This document shows positions 48,781 through 60,330 of a stretch of DNA of 64,000 bases, piece by piece. The notes beneath the pieces are model-generated. The model searched no databases, was not told where the DNA came from, and saw nothing but the letters and a program-made list of their open reading frames with translations. The translations under genes were made by a program, and so were the position numbers. This DNA comes from Epiperipatus broadwayi (Eukaryota > Onychophora > Udeonychophora > Euonychophora > Peripatidae). The stretch is taken from the NCBI GenBank assembly GCA_028023455.1, contig JAQFVV010012508.1, positions 1,917,877-1,981,876 of the forward strand, in the 5' to 3' direction. How positions within the stretch are numbered: the stretch's first letter is position 1; each line of letters opens with the position of its first letter.

Positions 48781-50730
48781 TTATTTTTTCTATTATTAAA
48801 AATAAATATTGATATAATTAATTGTTTTTATGTGGCGTTTTTCATTTTGCTATTATCAGTTTTACGGAGAGGCGATGTTAATTTTTGATTGGTGTTAAAT
48901 AGTTTAGTAAAACAAAATTTGACATCATTCTGGAAAAATTCTATTTGTTTAAATGTACATATTTTTTTTTAAAAAAAATCTATTATATACATATATGTGT
49001 TTATTGAATATAGATTTTGGAATTTCATCTTTACAAAATATTTCTACTTATCTAGGAAGAAACTTCAAAAGAAGCTGATTTATATAATTTTCCAATTTAA
49101 GTATCGACAGATTTTTTTGTTGTTTTTAAATTAAAATATTTAAATCTGTTACTATTATTAGATAAAAAAGCAATATGTATTTGTTTAAAAGTTTGTCGAT
49201 AATTGAATCGGATGTACACACGTTTACTATAGCTTCTTTAAAGTTTATGATTGTAGCTTTAAAATTGACGTGCTACGATAATTATCTTAAGAGATTGGCA
49301 TGCAATTACCAAACTATTACCGACAATGATTAAGTATTGTTATATTGCCTAGATATTTAATCATCTTCGGAAGAAAACATACTATGCATAAAAATTTGAT
49401 GGATTTTTTTTTTTTGCTTGTTGTTAATAAATTATTTTATTTTTGAATCTAAGGCAGTATGTAACTTTCTTACACCAAATGTTGCTTATGTCTGTAGTAT
49501 CGATTTTTTTTTTTTTTTTACATGTTAACTTCAATTTAACAGTTTTGGTTGTATTTGTAATAGTTTATTTTAAAATTGCCATTTATGTATAATACGTTAA
49601 ATGCCTTATATAATTTAACCCTGTGGTGCATTGATGAATTCGAGTTAAAAGTTTTTGCTTCTAAACTGTCGCTTAGTGTTAGATCGTCATTAGACATTCC
49701 GAGCAGTATTTATACAATTACTATATATATATGTTATGTAGTTTAGTATACAGACATTGTCTTTTCAAACAATCGTAACAGCCCCCTCCCGTTTCATTCA
49801 TTCTTCATTTTCTAATTAGTATAATTAATTCATTTCTTTATGTGCTTTTAAATTCAATAAATAATTTTTTTTTTCATATAACCTTTCCATCTCTCCTGAT
49901 GTCTGCTCCCAATTTATTTTTTTCTAAAATCTTCTATAACGTTTTTTTTTTTTGTTTTCTTCTATCCAAATCTTTGTTGCATATAAAATTAAGCTTCAAA
50001 TAAAATATTTAACCAGTCTTATCCTGGAATGATTTGCATAGTTATTGGCTTAAAGATCTTTTACTTATAGAAGAAAAATAAATATTTATAAACTATTAAT
50101 TTTTAGATCTTTAAAGTACTTCTACCCCTCCTGTGGACTGAAGTTTTCTTCTGAGATTTAATAAATCCTGTGTCAGTATTATATTTAAAAAAAGTAATCT
50201 CTCCCTATTTAACCATATTAATACCGTTAAATATATATTGCATGCAGATATGTTAAGGTCTCTGATTATAGACTATTAAGAATAACTAGGCAGCCATAAT
50301 CAAATAATATTTATTATCCTCTCAAACAATTTATTCTGGCATTTCAATTTTACAGTAAAACACACCATAAACTTTAATAAGCCTCTTATATCATTAAGAG
50401 GGAATATGTAAAGAAAGACATTTTAAAAATAAATTAAGCCATTTATTTTTTGGATGTAATTTTAAATGAACCACAGAAGAATCAATCTTTTATTCTTATG
50501 AAAAGCCTATTTTTTCAATTCTTTTCTTTTTATTGCTACTTCCATTATCAATTATCCAACTTCCCATATGATGTATATTTGTTTTTCAGCTTTTAATTTT
50601 CTATATTCTTCTATCTTTATTTGCATATGATAATCCAACCAAGGTAACCCCCTTTTTTTTTATTATCAATGCTGTTTTTTTTTTTATTATCTTCCAACAT
50701 TTTTAAAAAACTGACCACATTTATGTTCTT
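48781..50730. other. Upstream of MED17, nothing recognised
   Basis: About 2 kb of AT-rich sequence with long T runs (about 49505 and 49950). If a divergent gene starts near 48.65 kb, this would be its first intron. I see no coding exon. Confidence 0.4.
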
Positions 50731-50734
50731 ATGG

Positions 50735-51020
50735 TAGCAAACTCTCCATACAGCATTGCTACCTGGTGCAAGCCTTAGCAATCAATGGATGCGATTTAAT
50801 GTTTACTGATCCAATACCGCCAGACTAGTTTCTAGCTTATGGCTTTCATCAGTGAGGATCCTTGAATCAGATAGCATTGCACCACTGATGAAAGCCACAA
50901 GCTAGCAATTAATCTGGGGATATTGGATGATTAATCACTAGATAGAGATTTTATGCACAAATCTTCTTGCATCCATGGATTATTAAGATCTTCATTGGGT
51001 TGCACTACTGTATGGAGATT
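50735..51020. mobile_element. Family B short inverted pair
   Basis: Two inverted arms are joined at about 50880 with almost no spacer. The left carries an intact minus-strand hammerhead. The right ribozyme is broken (GCAATTAATC replaces GAAACTAGTC). Confidence 0.65.
50817..50858 (-). ncRNA. Hammerhead ribozyme, family B
   Basis: CUGAUGA, stem II AGC/GCU, GAAA, stem III ACUAGU and cleavage base C are intact. Stem I (UCCUCA against UGGCGG) keeps only about three inner pairs, so folding is weaker than in its relatives. Confidence 0.5.
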
Positions 51021-51360
51021 ACTATGTCTTAACTACTTATAAGCATAGGAAATGGTGATAATATGATGAATTATTTTCTTCAGAAACAATTCTTAATATT
51101 TAGTTAAGCCTATTCTTACTATCTGTTATAATGAATCTCTGTTTTTCAATTATATCCTTAAAAACATCAACTTATCTAAATATTAAACTTGATGTTTGAT
51201 AGTATTTTTTAGGTGCATTTTTTATATATATTTATCTATTTTATAAGAAATCACATCACAGTTTGTTTTCAATTTTTACACTTCTGATTTTAAATACTAC
51301 ATTGCTTCCGACATTCTTCATTCATTTTATTATATTGGCAAGAAAAGAATGCTATATGTT

Positions 51361-51463
51361 GTCAAGCATTGTTGGTCGAGAGGTCAGCAACGGCTGCTTT
51401 ACAAGCAGTTGTCCCGGGTTAGCAGATTCGCTTCCCGGCTGACGCTATGACATATGAGAGACA
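51361..51463 (+). mobile_element. tRNA-derived SINE with 18 bp target duplication
   Basis: The tRNA-like head (51366-51445) has box A TGGTCGAGAGG, anticodon-arm loop TTTACAA and box B GATTCGCTTCC. It is followed by TATGACATATGAGAG. Exact direct repeats AAAAGAATGCTATATGTT lie at 51343-51360 and 51464-51481. Confidence 0.93.
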
Positions 51464-51739
51464 AAAAGAATGCTATATGTTTTCTTTTAATCAAAGCACT
51501 AAACGTTTCAGTAATTTAAGTGATCTCTTTTAATCCCGTGACTTTGTTCTGATTATTTTGGCTATATCATTTACAGTTTTTTTTTTCCCTATTAATGCAT
51601 AACCTGTTTTATCTTTAATTTTTTTACCCCATCAAATTAGCTAAAACGTTATTTTAACATGTTCATTCCATCTTTTGAACATATACACTTTCTTAACTGT
51701 AATTTAACTTTTTTTCATAGATAATTAGTTACACTAAAT

Positions 51740-52030
51740 AAAATACAATTCATTCACTCTACTTTGAACACTTAGCAAAAACCTTTTATTGTACATATAT
51801 GCATCTCTTATGTTTCGATTGTTCTTCAGTCTTCTTCAGAGCCATTTAAAACATTTAAAGCAAATGTGGCTCTGAAGAAGATTGCAGGACAGGCGAAACA
51901 TAAGATTGTGTATGTATATATGTACAATAAAAGATTTTTGCTAAAAAGTGTTCAGAGTAGAGAGAATAAATTGCACTTATATAAGATATTGCAGCAAAAT
52001 AAAGGAAGTGGCGAATTTGGTAATATTACT
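51740..52030. repeat. Family A inverted pair
   Basis: TTAGCAAAAACCTTTTATTG and AATAAAAGATTTTTGCTAA mark inverted arms. A minus core at about 51805-51842 and a plus core at about 51870-51905 (CTGAAGAAGATTGCAGG, then GCGAAACATAAG) diverge from a spacer near 51850. The stem II helices are imperfect. Confidence 0.65.
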
Positions 52031-52488
52031 AAAAGAAAATACTTATTTTTTGTATTATTGTTTTTCATTTTCTTTTCAAGTCATTTGTTTATAATAAATA
52101 ATGCTTATGCTTTCTTCATCAAAATGCTTTCTTCAGCTACCTTTTTACATTCCTCTTCTAATTATTATTGTCTGTTTTTGTCTAAATCACTGTTGATGTG
52201 TTAAAATATTCATTTAAATAATTATATTTTTTTATTACTCTTTTTTTTTAATCATTTTATTTAACAGATCATCACTAAAGGGAAACTTTTTTTTTCTTTT
52301 TTTATTATATTATTCTTTCTATACTACAGCATCCATAATTTTAATCATTTTTTATACTAGGTTCTCATTATTTAGTTCTTGATTTTCAATTTTTCAATGT
52401 CTCCCCCCCCCCCTTTTTTTTTTTTTTTTAGGTTCAGTTTTTTATTTTTTATTTTTAAATTAACTTTATTAGATTTACTATATACATT

Positions 52489-52593
52489 TTTTTTCCCCAT
52501 GTAACATAGCATCTGCCGGGAAGCGAACCCGCTAACCCGGGACAACTGCTTGTAAAGCAGCTGTTGCTGACCTCTCGACCACTAATGCTTGAC
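52489..52593 (-). mobile_element. tRNA-derived SINE with 16 bp target duplication
   Basis: This is an inverted copy of the same SINE. Its minus strand carries TGGTCGAGAGGTCAGCAACA, the TTTACAA loop and GGTTCGCTTCCCGGC. Exact direct repeats ATTTACTATATACATT lie at 52473-52488 and 52594-52609. Confidence 0.93.
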
Positions 52594-53261
52594 ATTTACT
52601 ATATACATTGGAGATTACTTACAAGTCTTAGTGCAACAAAAAATATTTCAAGTAGGAAAACAATAAAATAGATGTTCATATAATTGAGCAATAATCAATA
52701 TATATCTAATGCATATTAATTAGAATATTCAATAGCCAAGCCACTGGGTTGTTGTTAATGAGCTCAGATTCCATGTAGCTGCAAAAATATCAGCTGAAGC
52801 AAGGGTTTGATCCCCTGGTCTTAATGTTATTTTTTTTTTTTTAGAGGAGTGATTTAGTATTGTGAGATGTGGGATTAAAATTTAAATAGTATCTTATGAA
52901 CCAGAGTGTGAGTAATGAATGTAGTAATTCTTATATTGGCAAAAATACCACTTTGTATATTGTTTATGAGGTTGATAATGTATGCAATTTGTTCTTTTGA
53001 GATTAACCTTTGACACTAAGGATTAATATAATTAATTGTCCATGCAGAAGTTCATATATATGAGTAAAAATGAATACTTTTATATAGACTAATTTTATTT
53101 AAATAATAAATGGTAAATATTAATGGGTACCTATCAATAGATGTAAAAATACTGAGATTTATTTTAAATTAAATTATCTTTGTATTCAAACCTGATCAAG
53201 TGAAAGATTCATTTTTAGATTTCTTTTACTTGAAATTAATAAATATAATTCAAATAAACAG

Positions 53262-53540
53262 GTGTTATTGACCTCATTGAAAAAATTAAAAGACTGAAGT
53301 GGAGTTGGGCTGGGCATATTGCTAGAAGAGATGATAATAGATGAACAATTGAAATCTTAAACTGGATTCCAAGAGATTATAAAAGACCAAGAAAGAGACC
53401 ACGTGAGATGGATGAAATAAGAAAGTGTGCAGGGGTGATGTGGAGAAGAGAAGCTAAAGATTGGAGAAAATGGATTGAACTTGGAGAGACCTTCATCCTG
53501 CAGTGGATTGATAATGGTTGATGATGATGAATTCTTTATG
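53262..53540 (+). mobile_element. RTE-like LINE, 5'-truncated 3' end
   Basis: Plus-strand reading gives GVIDLIEKIKRLKWSWAGHI, ARRDDNR and the EMDEIRKCAGVMWRREAKDW, RKWIELGETF blocks. It then has CATCCTGCAGTGGATTGATAA and a GATGATGATG tail. It is fairly well preserved, so among the younger copies here. Confidence 0.85.
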
Positions 53541-53544
53541 AACA

Positions 53545-54655
53545 TTATTTATTGATTTTATATTTGAACTTTGCATTACACTTAAAAATTTCATCACAAT
53601 CACTAATGGTTTTTGAATATTTGTGAAAACATAATCCATCTATGAATATGAACACGATCATATAAGCTAATAATTATTAGTCGTTCTGCTAATGTGTGTA
53701 TTTAACGGTTTATGTAGATCAATGTTAATTTTTCAATTTTACAAGCAATTAATAGAATCATTTATTGACAGAATTACAATACTCATATCTCAGAATAATG
53801 ATGATGGTTAGGTACTCTCTTCAGGAATTAAAATGTAATAAAATATGTAGTGCCCCTTTAGATGTATAGCTCATTTCTAATTAGGCAATGCATCTACAAT
53901 GAAATTAAGGATTTTATTATCGTATTAAAAATTTGTGGGTTGCTAAAATGAGAAGTTCCATATATTTTCTTCAACAATACGGTATTGAACTAGAAAATAA
54001 TACTTTCAGTAACAGTATCTGTGCAATTTAAAACTTAGCCAAGAGATGGAGAAAACAGAAATTGCTGTTACGAACTACCATGTAAATGTGGAAGAACATA
54101 CATGATAATATTTGCCATCTCATTATAAAACTATTAAAGTATAGAAAACAATGATTAGAGAGGATAAGACCAATGTATCTAAAATAGACAACCATATATG
54201 TATCGGTGAACTAATGTCCAATTGGAAAAATCTAAGAAAATTGTTCCAAGAAGAAAAAGTAAAAAGAATAAAGTTTAGAAATACTGCTCACATTATAATG
54301 ACCAATAGCTGTATAAGTTAATATAGTATGGCAATTCATTTTTAAAAATAATCGCGAGATTCTTCATAAATAAATATTTAAAATTTCTACTATTTTATCT
54401 TAGAATAATTTAGTTGATTAGAATATCTTCTTCAAATTGTGTATTCATAAATCTATGGGTCATCATTTCTATTCTCACAATACTTGTCATTAGTCAGTTT
54501 TGGAACATTTGAAGAAGAGAGGGAATTAATATTATTTGAAACGTTTTTTTTTTTTATTCATCTGTTAAAAAAGATTAATTTTTTTCTAAAAACATTTAGC
54601 TATTCAACTAGATGATAGAAATTGTCTAACATTTCTACATTTACTATGAGAATAT
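53545..54655. other. Upstream region, nothing recognised
   Basis: AT-rich sequence without identified genes or repeats. Confidence 0.4.
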
Positions 54656-54762
54656 ATTTTTTAGGGGATTTTAATCCAGACTTTCCAAACTCCCCTCAGC
54701 TATCCAGTCGATGTCATACAACCGATACATATGACCACACACGTGAAAAAGATAAATGATCT

Positions 54763-54805
54763 CCAATATACATATTTCATGTTGAAACAGCACTCATCAG
54801 TTGGT
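54763..54805 (-). ncRNA. Hammerhead ribozyme, family C, intact core
   Basis: Stem I CCAA/UUGG, CUGAUGA and GAAA are intact. Stem II GUGCUG/CAACAU has one mismatch. Stem III AUAUGUAU is self-complementary, and the predicted cleavage base is A after U. Confidence 0.7.
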
Positions 54806-55583
54806 CCAGATCATCATCTACAACACATATATAATCAGTGCTCGGTTTATATTAAGATAACAAATCTTCAAACTTTAATGGATAGGCTTCAATTTACTAC
54901 ACCCTCCAACTCTTCAGTCATCCAAACCATTGAAAATCTGATGATGAAACATCTAAATCCCTTGATGTTGCCAATATTATTGCCATGTCCATGTTGAATT
55001 TAAATCACTCTGACTCCTCATGTATAAGACCGTGTCCAATTAAATAGACAGAAGAGGGATGGGCAGGATACAGGCTGAATCTGTAATATTTAAAAACAGG
55101 TATACTTTATATTCCTGAAGTTTGCAGATGTAATTATGGGGGATTTTTAACCCAGATTTTCAAGCTTCTCTTATTTATCCAATCAATATCAAACAACTGC
55201 TACACATGACCACACACGTGAAAAAGATAAATGACTTCCCAGCATTCATCAGTTAGTCCAGATCATCCTTTCCCACCATTTATATAATCAGTGCTTGGTT
55301 TATATTAAGGTAGGAAATCATCAGACTTTAATCGACAGGCTTCAATATACTCCATTCTCCTACTCTTCAGCCATCCATACCATTGAAAATCTGATGATGA
55401 AATGCCGAAATCCCTCAACATAAAGGGACTTAGGCATTCATCATCAGTTTTTTTCAATGATATGAATGGCTGAAGAGTTGGAGGGTGGAACAGATTGAAG
55501 TCTGTTCATTAAAGTTTGAAGTTTTGCTATTTTAATATGAACCGAGCACTGATTATATATATGTGTTGGAGATGATAATCTGG

Positions 55584-55627
55584 ACTAACTGATGGGTGCT
55601 GGTTCAGCATGAATTACCTATATTAGA
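55584..55627 (+). ncRNA. Hammerhead ribozyme, family C, mutated
   Basis: Stem I ACUAA/UUAG and the perfect GUGCUG/CAGCAU stem II remain. The boxes read CUGAUGG and GAAU, so two core positions are changed and cleavage is unlikely. Confidence 0.55.
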
Positions 55628-56089
55628 GATCATTTATCTTTTTCACATGGTATGAAATCGTTTGGATAGCTGAGGGGAGCTTGAAAGTCTGTGTTAAAAT
55701 CCCTTATAAATACATCTGAAAATTGCAGGGATATAAAGTATACTTGTATTATATTTTCTTATCTGTTATATTTGTTTATAAATTATTTCTTTTGAATATT
55801 ACATTTAATTTTATAATTTTATGACATTGGCCTCACCAATAGTTGGTCATAAAGGATTATCTGGCAATTGTCACAGTTTGAGCTGTATAAATCTGATAAA
55901 TCCTTTGTGCATTGAAAAAATTAACATTACTGTGAAAATTGTATTCCCACCCAGAATCTTCATTCATTATGATTGAGTGACCATAAAAATAAATAACTAT
56001 TTTTTGTTGAATTGGAGAACTTTTTATAAGAATGCTGCTAATAATATTTATTAACAATGATGTGCAATGAAACTGTGGTCATTTAAGTT

Positions 56090-57860
56090 TTTAATCATCA
56101 TCTGTGTACTCAGGATGTAGATCTTTCCAAGATTAATTTCTCCAGTTCATATCCTTTTCTTTACCATATGAGTACACTTTCTTATTTCATCCATCCATCT
56201 CCCATACAGTCCTTTCTTAGATTTTTTTAAAATCTCTTGGGATCCAGATTAAAACTTCAACTGTCTATCCAGTACAGTTCCATTTTAGTCTATATGTACA
56301 CTCATGTATTTAATTTTTATCTCTTCTTGTTACTTCAACATAAATCTCTACATATTTGTTGAGTAGTCTGAAGTCTATTTTTTTCTCATGTCTCAGATTC
56401 ATATGTAAAAATTGGTAAACATTTCTTTTAGAGCTTTTTTTATAAATTCGGTAGTTGTAACTTACGCCACATGTGGCCGCCGGGTGATACTGCAGTACCA
56501 TCAACAAGCAGCAAGAAGCCTGCAAGTGATAAAAAAAAACAAAACACTGAAATCATAAAAAAATGCTGCAACGGCACCTGGCGGCCACATGTGGGGTAAG
56601 TTACAACTACCTAATATTCAAGTTTAATTCTATGATTAATTTAATCCATTATGTTTCTGTTTATATTAATCTGATTAAGGTATTAAACTTTTAACTTGTA
56701 ATGCATGATTATCAATATTTATTTTCATCTGTGAAAATCTTGATTTCTTAAGTTTCTTAATTCTTATTTTCATTTGATAATTTTTGCAATTTTTTCTGAA
56801 GTCTGAAGTATTATTTGTAAATTCAACTATATCATCTGCAAGATCTAATGACATAAATAAAAACCATTTATTTTTATTTCATTAGCCACCCATTTTAATC
56901 TACAAAATATTTATTATGAAAATGCTAGAACAAAATTTTGAACTATGAAATCACTTGGTCCATACACTTTATAACTGTTAATTTTAGTATCATCATTTAA
57001 ATTGGTTTTTGCTATTGCTTTATGATAAATATTTTCAGAATATTGCAATGTCCTGGATATATATCTTTATGGTCCAAAGCTTTAAATATTATGGAAATCC
57101 TTCTAGAATCAAATGCTTTTTCATAATCTACTAATCCAAAGTATAATAGAAATTTGTACCCATTGGTCTTAGGTGAAAGTTTTCTTGATATTTGAGTGTG
57201 TCCAATGCACTAAAACTATTTTTAATTCACCCTGGTTTTTTGATTAATTTGAGTACAAAATTCATTCTATAAGAGTTGTATAGAACATATAGAAGTCTGA
57301 TATGTTGTTAATTTATCTCTGTTTTTTAAATATCGTTATCACTACTGAATTCTTTTACTTATCTGATACATCTTTATCATTTATATATTTGGTATATAAT
57401 TTTGTTAACAATTCTAGTTTTCTTACCTGTTTCTTCATTATAAATTTAATTTCTCGTCTCATCTCTTTATTTAAGATTCTTGTTAATTCCTAAGGTTATT
57501 GTTTTCTTGGTTTTTATTATTTTATAATTCTTTGTGAAACTTCTGCATATTTCATTATGTCATTCCTTTTTCTGAAAACATCTTTTTTTATATATTGCTG
57601 CACAAATTTTTTTTCTAATGTTTTGTATTTTTAGACTATAGCTTTCCTTGCCTATTTATAGTTATATTTTCTTATATATTTGATAACTCTTTTTCATACC
57701 ACTTTCCAGAATTCTAGACATTCATTTTTTTTCTTCAATGAATTATTTATTTTCACATTTTTTTTTGTTATATTGTCTTTCCGAGTAAAAAATTTACTGC
57801 AATTACTACCAAATTATTTATTTTTTTATTCCAATGAATTGTTTTTAAATATTTTCATTT
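56090..57860 (-). mobile_element. RTE-like LINE, decayed copy with nested MITE
   Basis: The minus strand follows the 3' half of the LINE. It has complements of the WMDEIRK block (CATCCATCTCCCATA at about 56190), of IPRD (AATCTCTTGGGATCCAG), then of the reverse-transcriptase region up to about 57700. An inverted-repeat element at 56451-56610 interrupts it. Confidence 0.65.
56451..56610. mobile_element. 160 bp MITE with 31 bp terminal inverted repeats
   Basis: The left arm 56451-56481 starts GTAGTTGTAACTTAC and contains CCACATGTGGCCGCC. The right arm 56580-56610 is its complement with one difference (30 of 31). The arms are GC-rich for the window. No target duplication was evident. Confidence 0.85.
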
Positions 57861-57884
57861 TTTCCTTATATTGTCTTTCTTAAT

Positions 57885-58790
57885 TATATATGTGTGTGGG
57901 AGATGATGATCAGAATCAAATGACGACTTCCGGTTCAGCATGAAATATGTATATTGGAGATCATTTATATTTTTCACACCTATGTGATCATGTGTATCAA
58001 TTATTATTAAAACAGGCAAAATCTTTCCAAACAGTATTGCCATTTAGTGCAAGCCAGAGTAATAAATGGATGCCAGAAGGCTTGTGCATAAAATCCCATC
58101 TAGTGCTTACTCATCCAATATTCCCAGACTAGTTTCTGGCATGTGGCCTTCATCAGTGAGGAGCCTTGAATCTGAGAGCATTGCACCTAGATCTTGGAAA
58201 CCCTCCAGCAGCCAGCTTTTAGTCAAATTGAAACACAATAATATTTTCAATCCAGGCTCATTAGCTTATTGATTACTCTGGTTTGCATTGAATGGCAATA
58301 CTGTTTGGAGAGTTTTGCCTGTTTTAATAACAGTTATAGGCAAGCATAAGTAATGGTGATCATGTGATGTTTGTTGGTTTAAATCAATCCTGCTTAATAG
58401 GATAGTGGTGGCTGTGGTTACCAAAGACACCAAAATGTATAGGTACTGAACTGAGTTCAGACCTATATGACTATATAAGCTAATGAGCTTGGCTTGGAAA
58501 TATAGTGTTTTCAATTTAAGACTCATAGTTTTATAGTTAAGGAAAGATAAAAGATGTCTGCTTGAGGGTTGCATTAGATCCTAAGATCTAGGTGCAGTGC
58601 TCTCAGATCCAAGGCTTCTCACTGACAAAGGCCATAAGCCTGAAATCACTCTGGGGATATTGGATGAGTAGGCACTAGATGGGGATTTTTATGCCCAAGC
58701 CTTCTGGCATCCATTGATTACTCTGGCTTGCACTGAGTGGCAATATTGTATGAAGAGTTTTGCCTGTTTTAATAACAGTTATAAGTAAGC
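57885..58790. mobile_element. Family C right arm followed by family B inverted pair
   Basis: At 57885-58000 there is a family C arm with a damaged ribozyme (AUGACGA in place of CUGAUGA). From 58013 comes a family B left arm with an intact minus-strand hammerhead, then a short partial arm (58268-58335), then a spacer shared with 23.6 kb, then a right arm to about 58790. In the right arm the ribozyme is broken (CUGACAA and GAAAUCACUC). Confidence 0.7.
58121..58162 (-). ncRNA. Hammerhead ribozyme, family B, intact core
   Basis: CUGAUGA, stem II GGC/GCC with a CACAU loop, GAAA, stem III ACUAGU and cleavage base C are all present. Stem I UCCUCA/UGGGAA has one mismatch. Confidence 0.65.
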
Positions 58791-59008
58791 ATAAAAAATA
58801 GTGTTCATGTGTTTTTTGTTGGCGTGTATCAATTGTATAAGATGGAGTGGATAAGTTGTAGGGAGCTTGAAAACTGAGTTCAAATCCCTTCTAATTATTA
58901 TAATATAGTGCATTTTTTATTCTAGCAAGGAAACATCAGCAACAATTATAAAATTATAATAGAAAAATATATAGTATTGTTTGTAATATTAAGTTTTCAC
59001 TTCGTTTG

Positions 59009-59145
59009 TACAGTATTTGTAATTTAATTGTGAAACGTTTTTTACATCTGCGACACGAAATGGTCAGCTATGTCTAAGTTGCAAAAAAAAACCATTTTGG
59101 GTCACAGACTTGAAAAATGTTTCACAATAAAGTTACAATATTGTA
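59009..59145. repeat. Foldback element
   Basis: TACAGTATTTGTAATTTAAT at the left is mirrored by AAGTTACAATATTGTA at the right. Inner blocks TGTGAAACGTTTTTT and AAAAATGTTTCACA, and CTGCGAC and GTCACAG, also pair, with a short centre. Confidence 0.65.
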
Positions 59146-59259
59146 TAATATTTCTGTAGTGTTATTTTCATTACATCACTCTCACGCAAAGTAGGGAATA
59201 GTTTTTATCTGCTTTTAACATCTTGTGTTGCCGAAGATCTGTAAAAGGTGTTTGGTCCT

Positions 59260-59570
59260 CAAGATGCACATTTCATGCTGAACCAGCACTCATCAATTAG
59301 TTCAGTTCACCTTACACATATCTTTATCACTGTTTAGTATATATGTATAACAAATGACTACAGTTTATTTGACAAGTGTCAAATGTGCTACCCTCACACC
59401 TTTGACACAAAGCACTTGATGAGAGTATATTAACATTTTTTATTAAGTCATTTTCTATTTATGTATATATATACTGAACAATGATAGGGACCATGTGTAA
59501 AAGATTGTGGTCTGAGCTAATTGATGAGTACTGATTCAGCACGAAATGTGTATCTTGATGATCATAGATC
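59260..59570. mobile_element. Family C variant inverted pair (UUGAUGA subtype)
   Basis: A minus-strand hammerhead-like core (about 59260-59298) and a plus-strand one (about 59515-59558) share a C to U change that turns the box into UUGAUGA. Stem II is GUGCUG/CAGCAU on the left and GUACUG/CAGCAC on the right, both mostly paired. Stem III is AUGUGCAU on the left and AUGUGUAU on the right. Both have cleavage base C. Stem I is weak. Confidence 0.6.
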
Positions 59571-59861
59571 TTTTTTTTTGTGTCATATGTTTACAATTGC
59601 ATCCCTTCACAAAGTGCTAAAATCAGACTGAAAGCGTTCCCTATCTTTCGTGAGAATGGTGTAATTCAAATTACACTAGAAATATTATTCATTATTGGAT
59701 AATCTCTAGTCTTATGAGTGACCAATAAAAATTAAATTACAATATTATTTTGAAAATTGAGCATAATGATTTCACGGTGTAATCCTCTTAAAGTATTTAT
59801 AAATTGGTAAATAAAATAAAAAAATTTTCAAAAAATTTATTTTTGTACAGTTTTAAGGACG

Positions 59862-60330
59862 TAATCGTCATTATCAACCATTATCAATCCACTGCAGGAT
59901 GAATGGCTTCCAAGTTCAATCCATCTCTTCCGATCTTTAGCTTCTCTTCTCCACATCACCCCTGCACACTTTCTTATTTCACCCATCCATCTAACATGTG
60001 GTCTCTTTCTGGGTCTTTTACAATCTCTTGGAATCCAGTTTAAGATTTCAGTTGTGCATCTATTATCATGTCTTCTAGCAATATGTCCAGCCCAACTCCA
60101 GTTTTTTTGTTTTTCAATGAGGTCAGTAACAACTGTTTGTCCTTTTAGCCATATATTGCATCTTTGATCTCTTCTTGTTACTCCCAACATGCATCTCTTC
60201 AAACTTCTATGAGTTGTTTGAAGTCTCTGTACTGCTCTTCTATTAAGTGTCCAAGTCTCAGATCCATAAGTAAGAACTGGTAAAACACATTAAAAACTTT
60301 CCTTTTCAAACACATAGGCATGCTTTTTCA
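59862..60330 (-). mobile_element. RTE-like LINE, 3' end, open for 121 codons
   Basis: The minus-strand frame 60202-59837 begins MKRCMLGVTRRDQRCNIWLK. It continues through WSWAGHIARRHDNR, WIPRDCKRPRKRPHVRWMGE and IRKCAGVMWRREAKDRKRW to the CAGTGGATTGATAA end. Upstream homology extends to about 60330. It is the best preserved LINE tail in the window. Confidence 0.88.

Larger units (their letters stand above)
54660..55740. mobile_element. Family C composite, divergent hammerheads
   Basis: A left arm (54660-54860), an internal partial second left arm (55130-55300) and a right inverted arm (55500-55740) share ATGACCACACACGTG, GATAAATGA and TATTAAAATAGC-type blocks. The left arm has an intact hammerhead on the minus strand. 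The second left arm has lost most of it. The right arm has a mutated plus-strand copy at 55584-55627. Confidence 0.7.

Noticed and set aside
51866-52204. 112-codon open frame on the plus strand as a gene
   Set aside because: It begins inside a family A repeat and runs into low-complexity AT-rich sequence with no recognisable domain.
52735-52850. Possible second SINE type (GGGTTTGATCCC followed by a T run)
   Set aside because: Only a B-box-like string. The head does not fold and no duplication was found.
54731-54997. 88-codon frame in family C as a conserved protein
   Set aside because: Similar short readings recur in family C copies only because the DNA repeats. The copies have stops at different places and the frame overlaps the ribozyme on the other strand.
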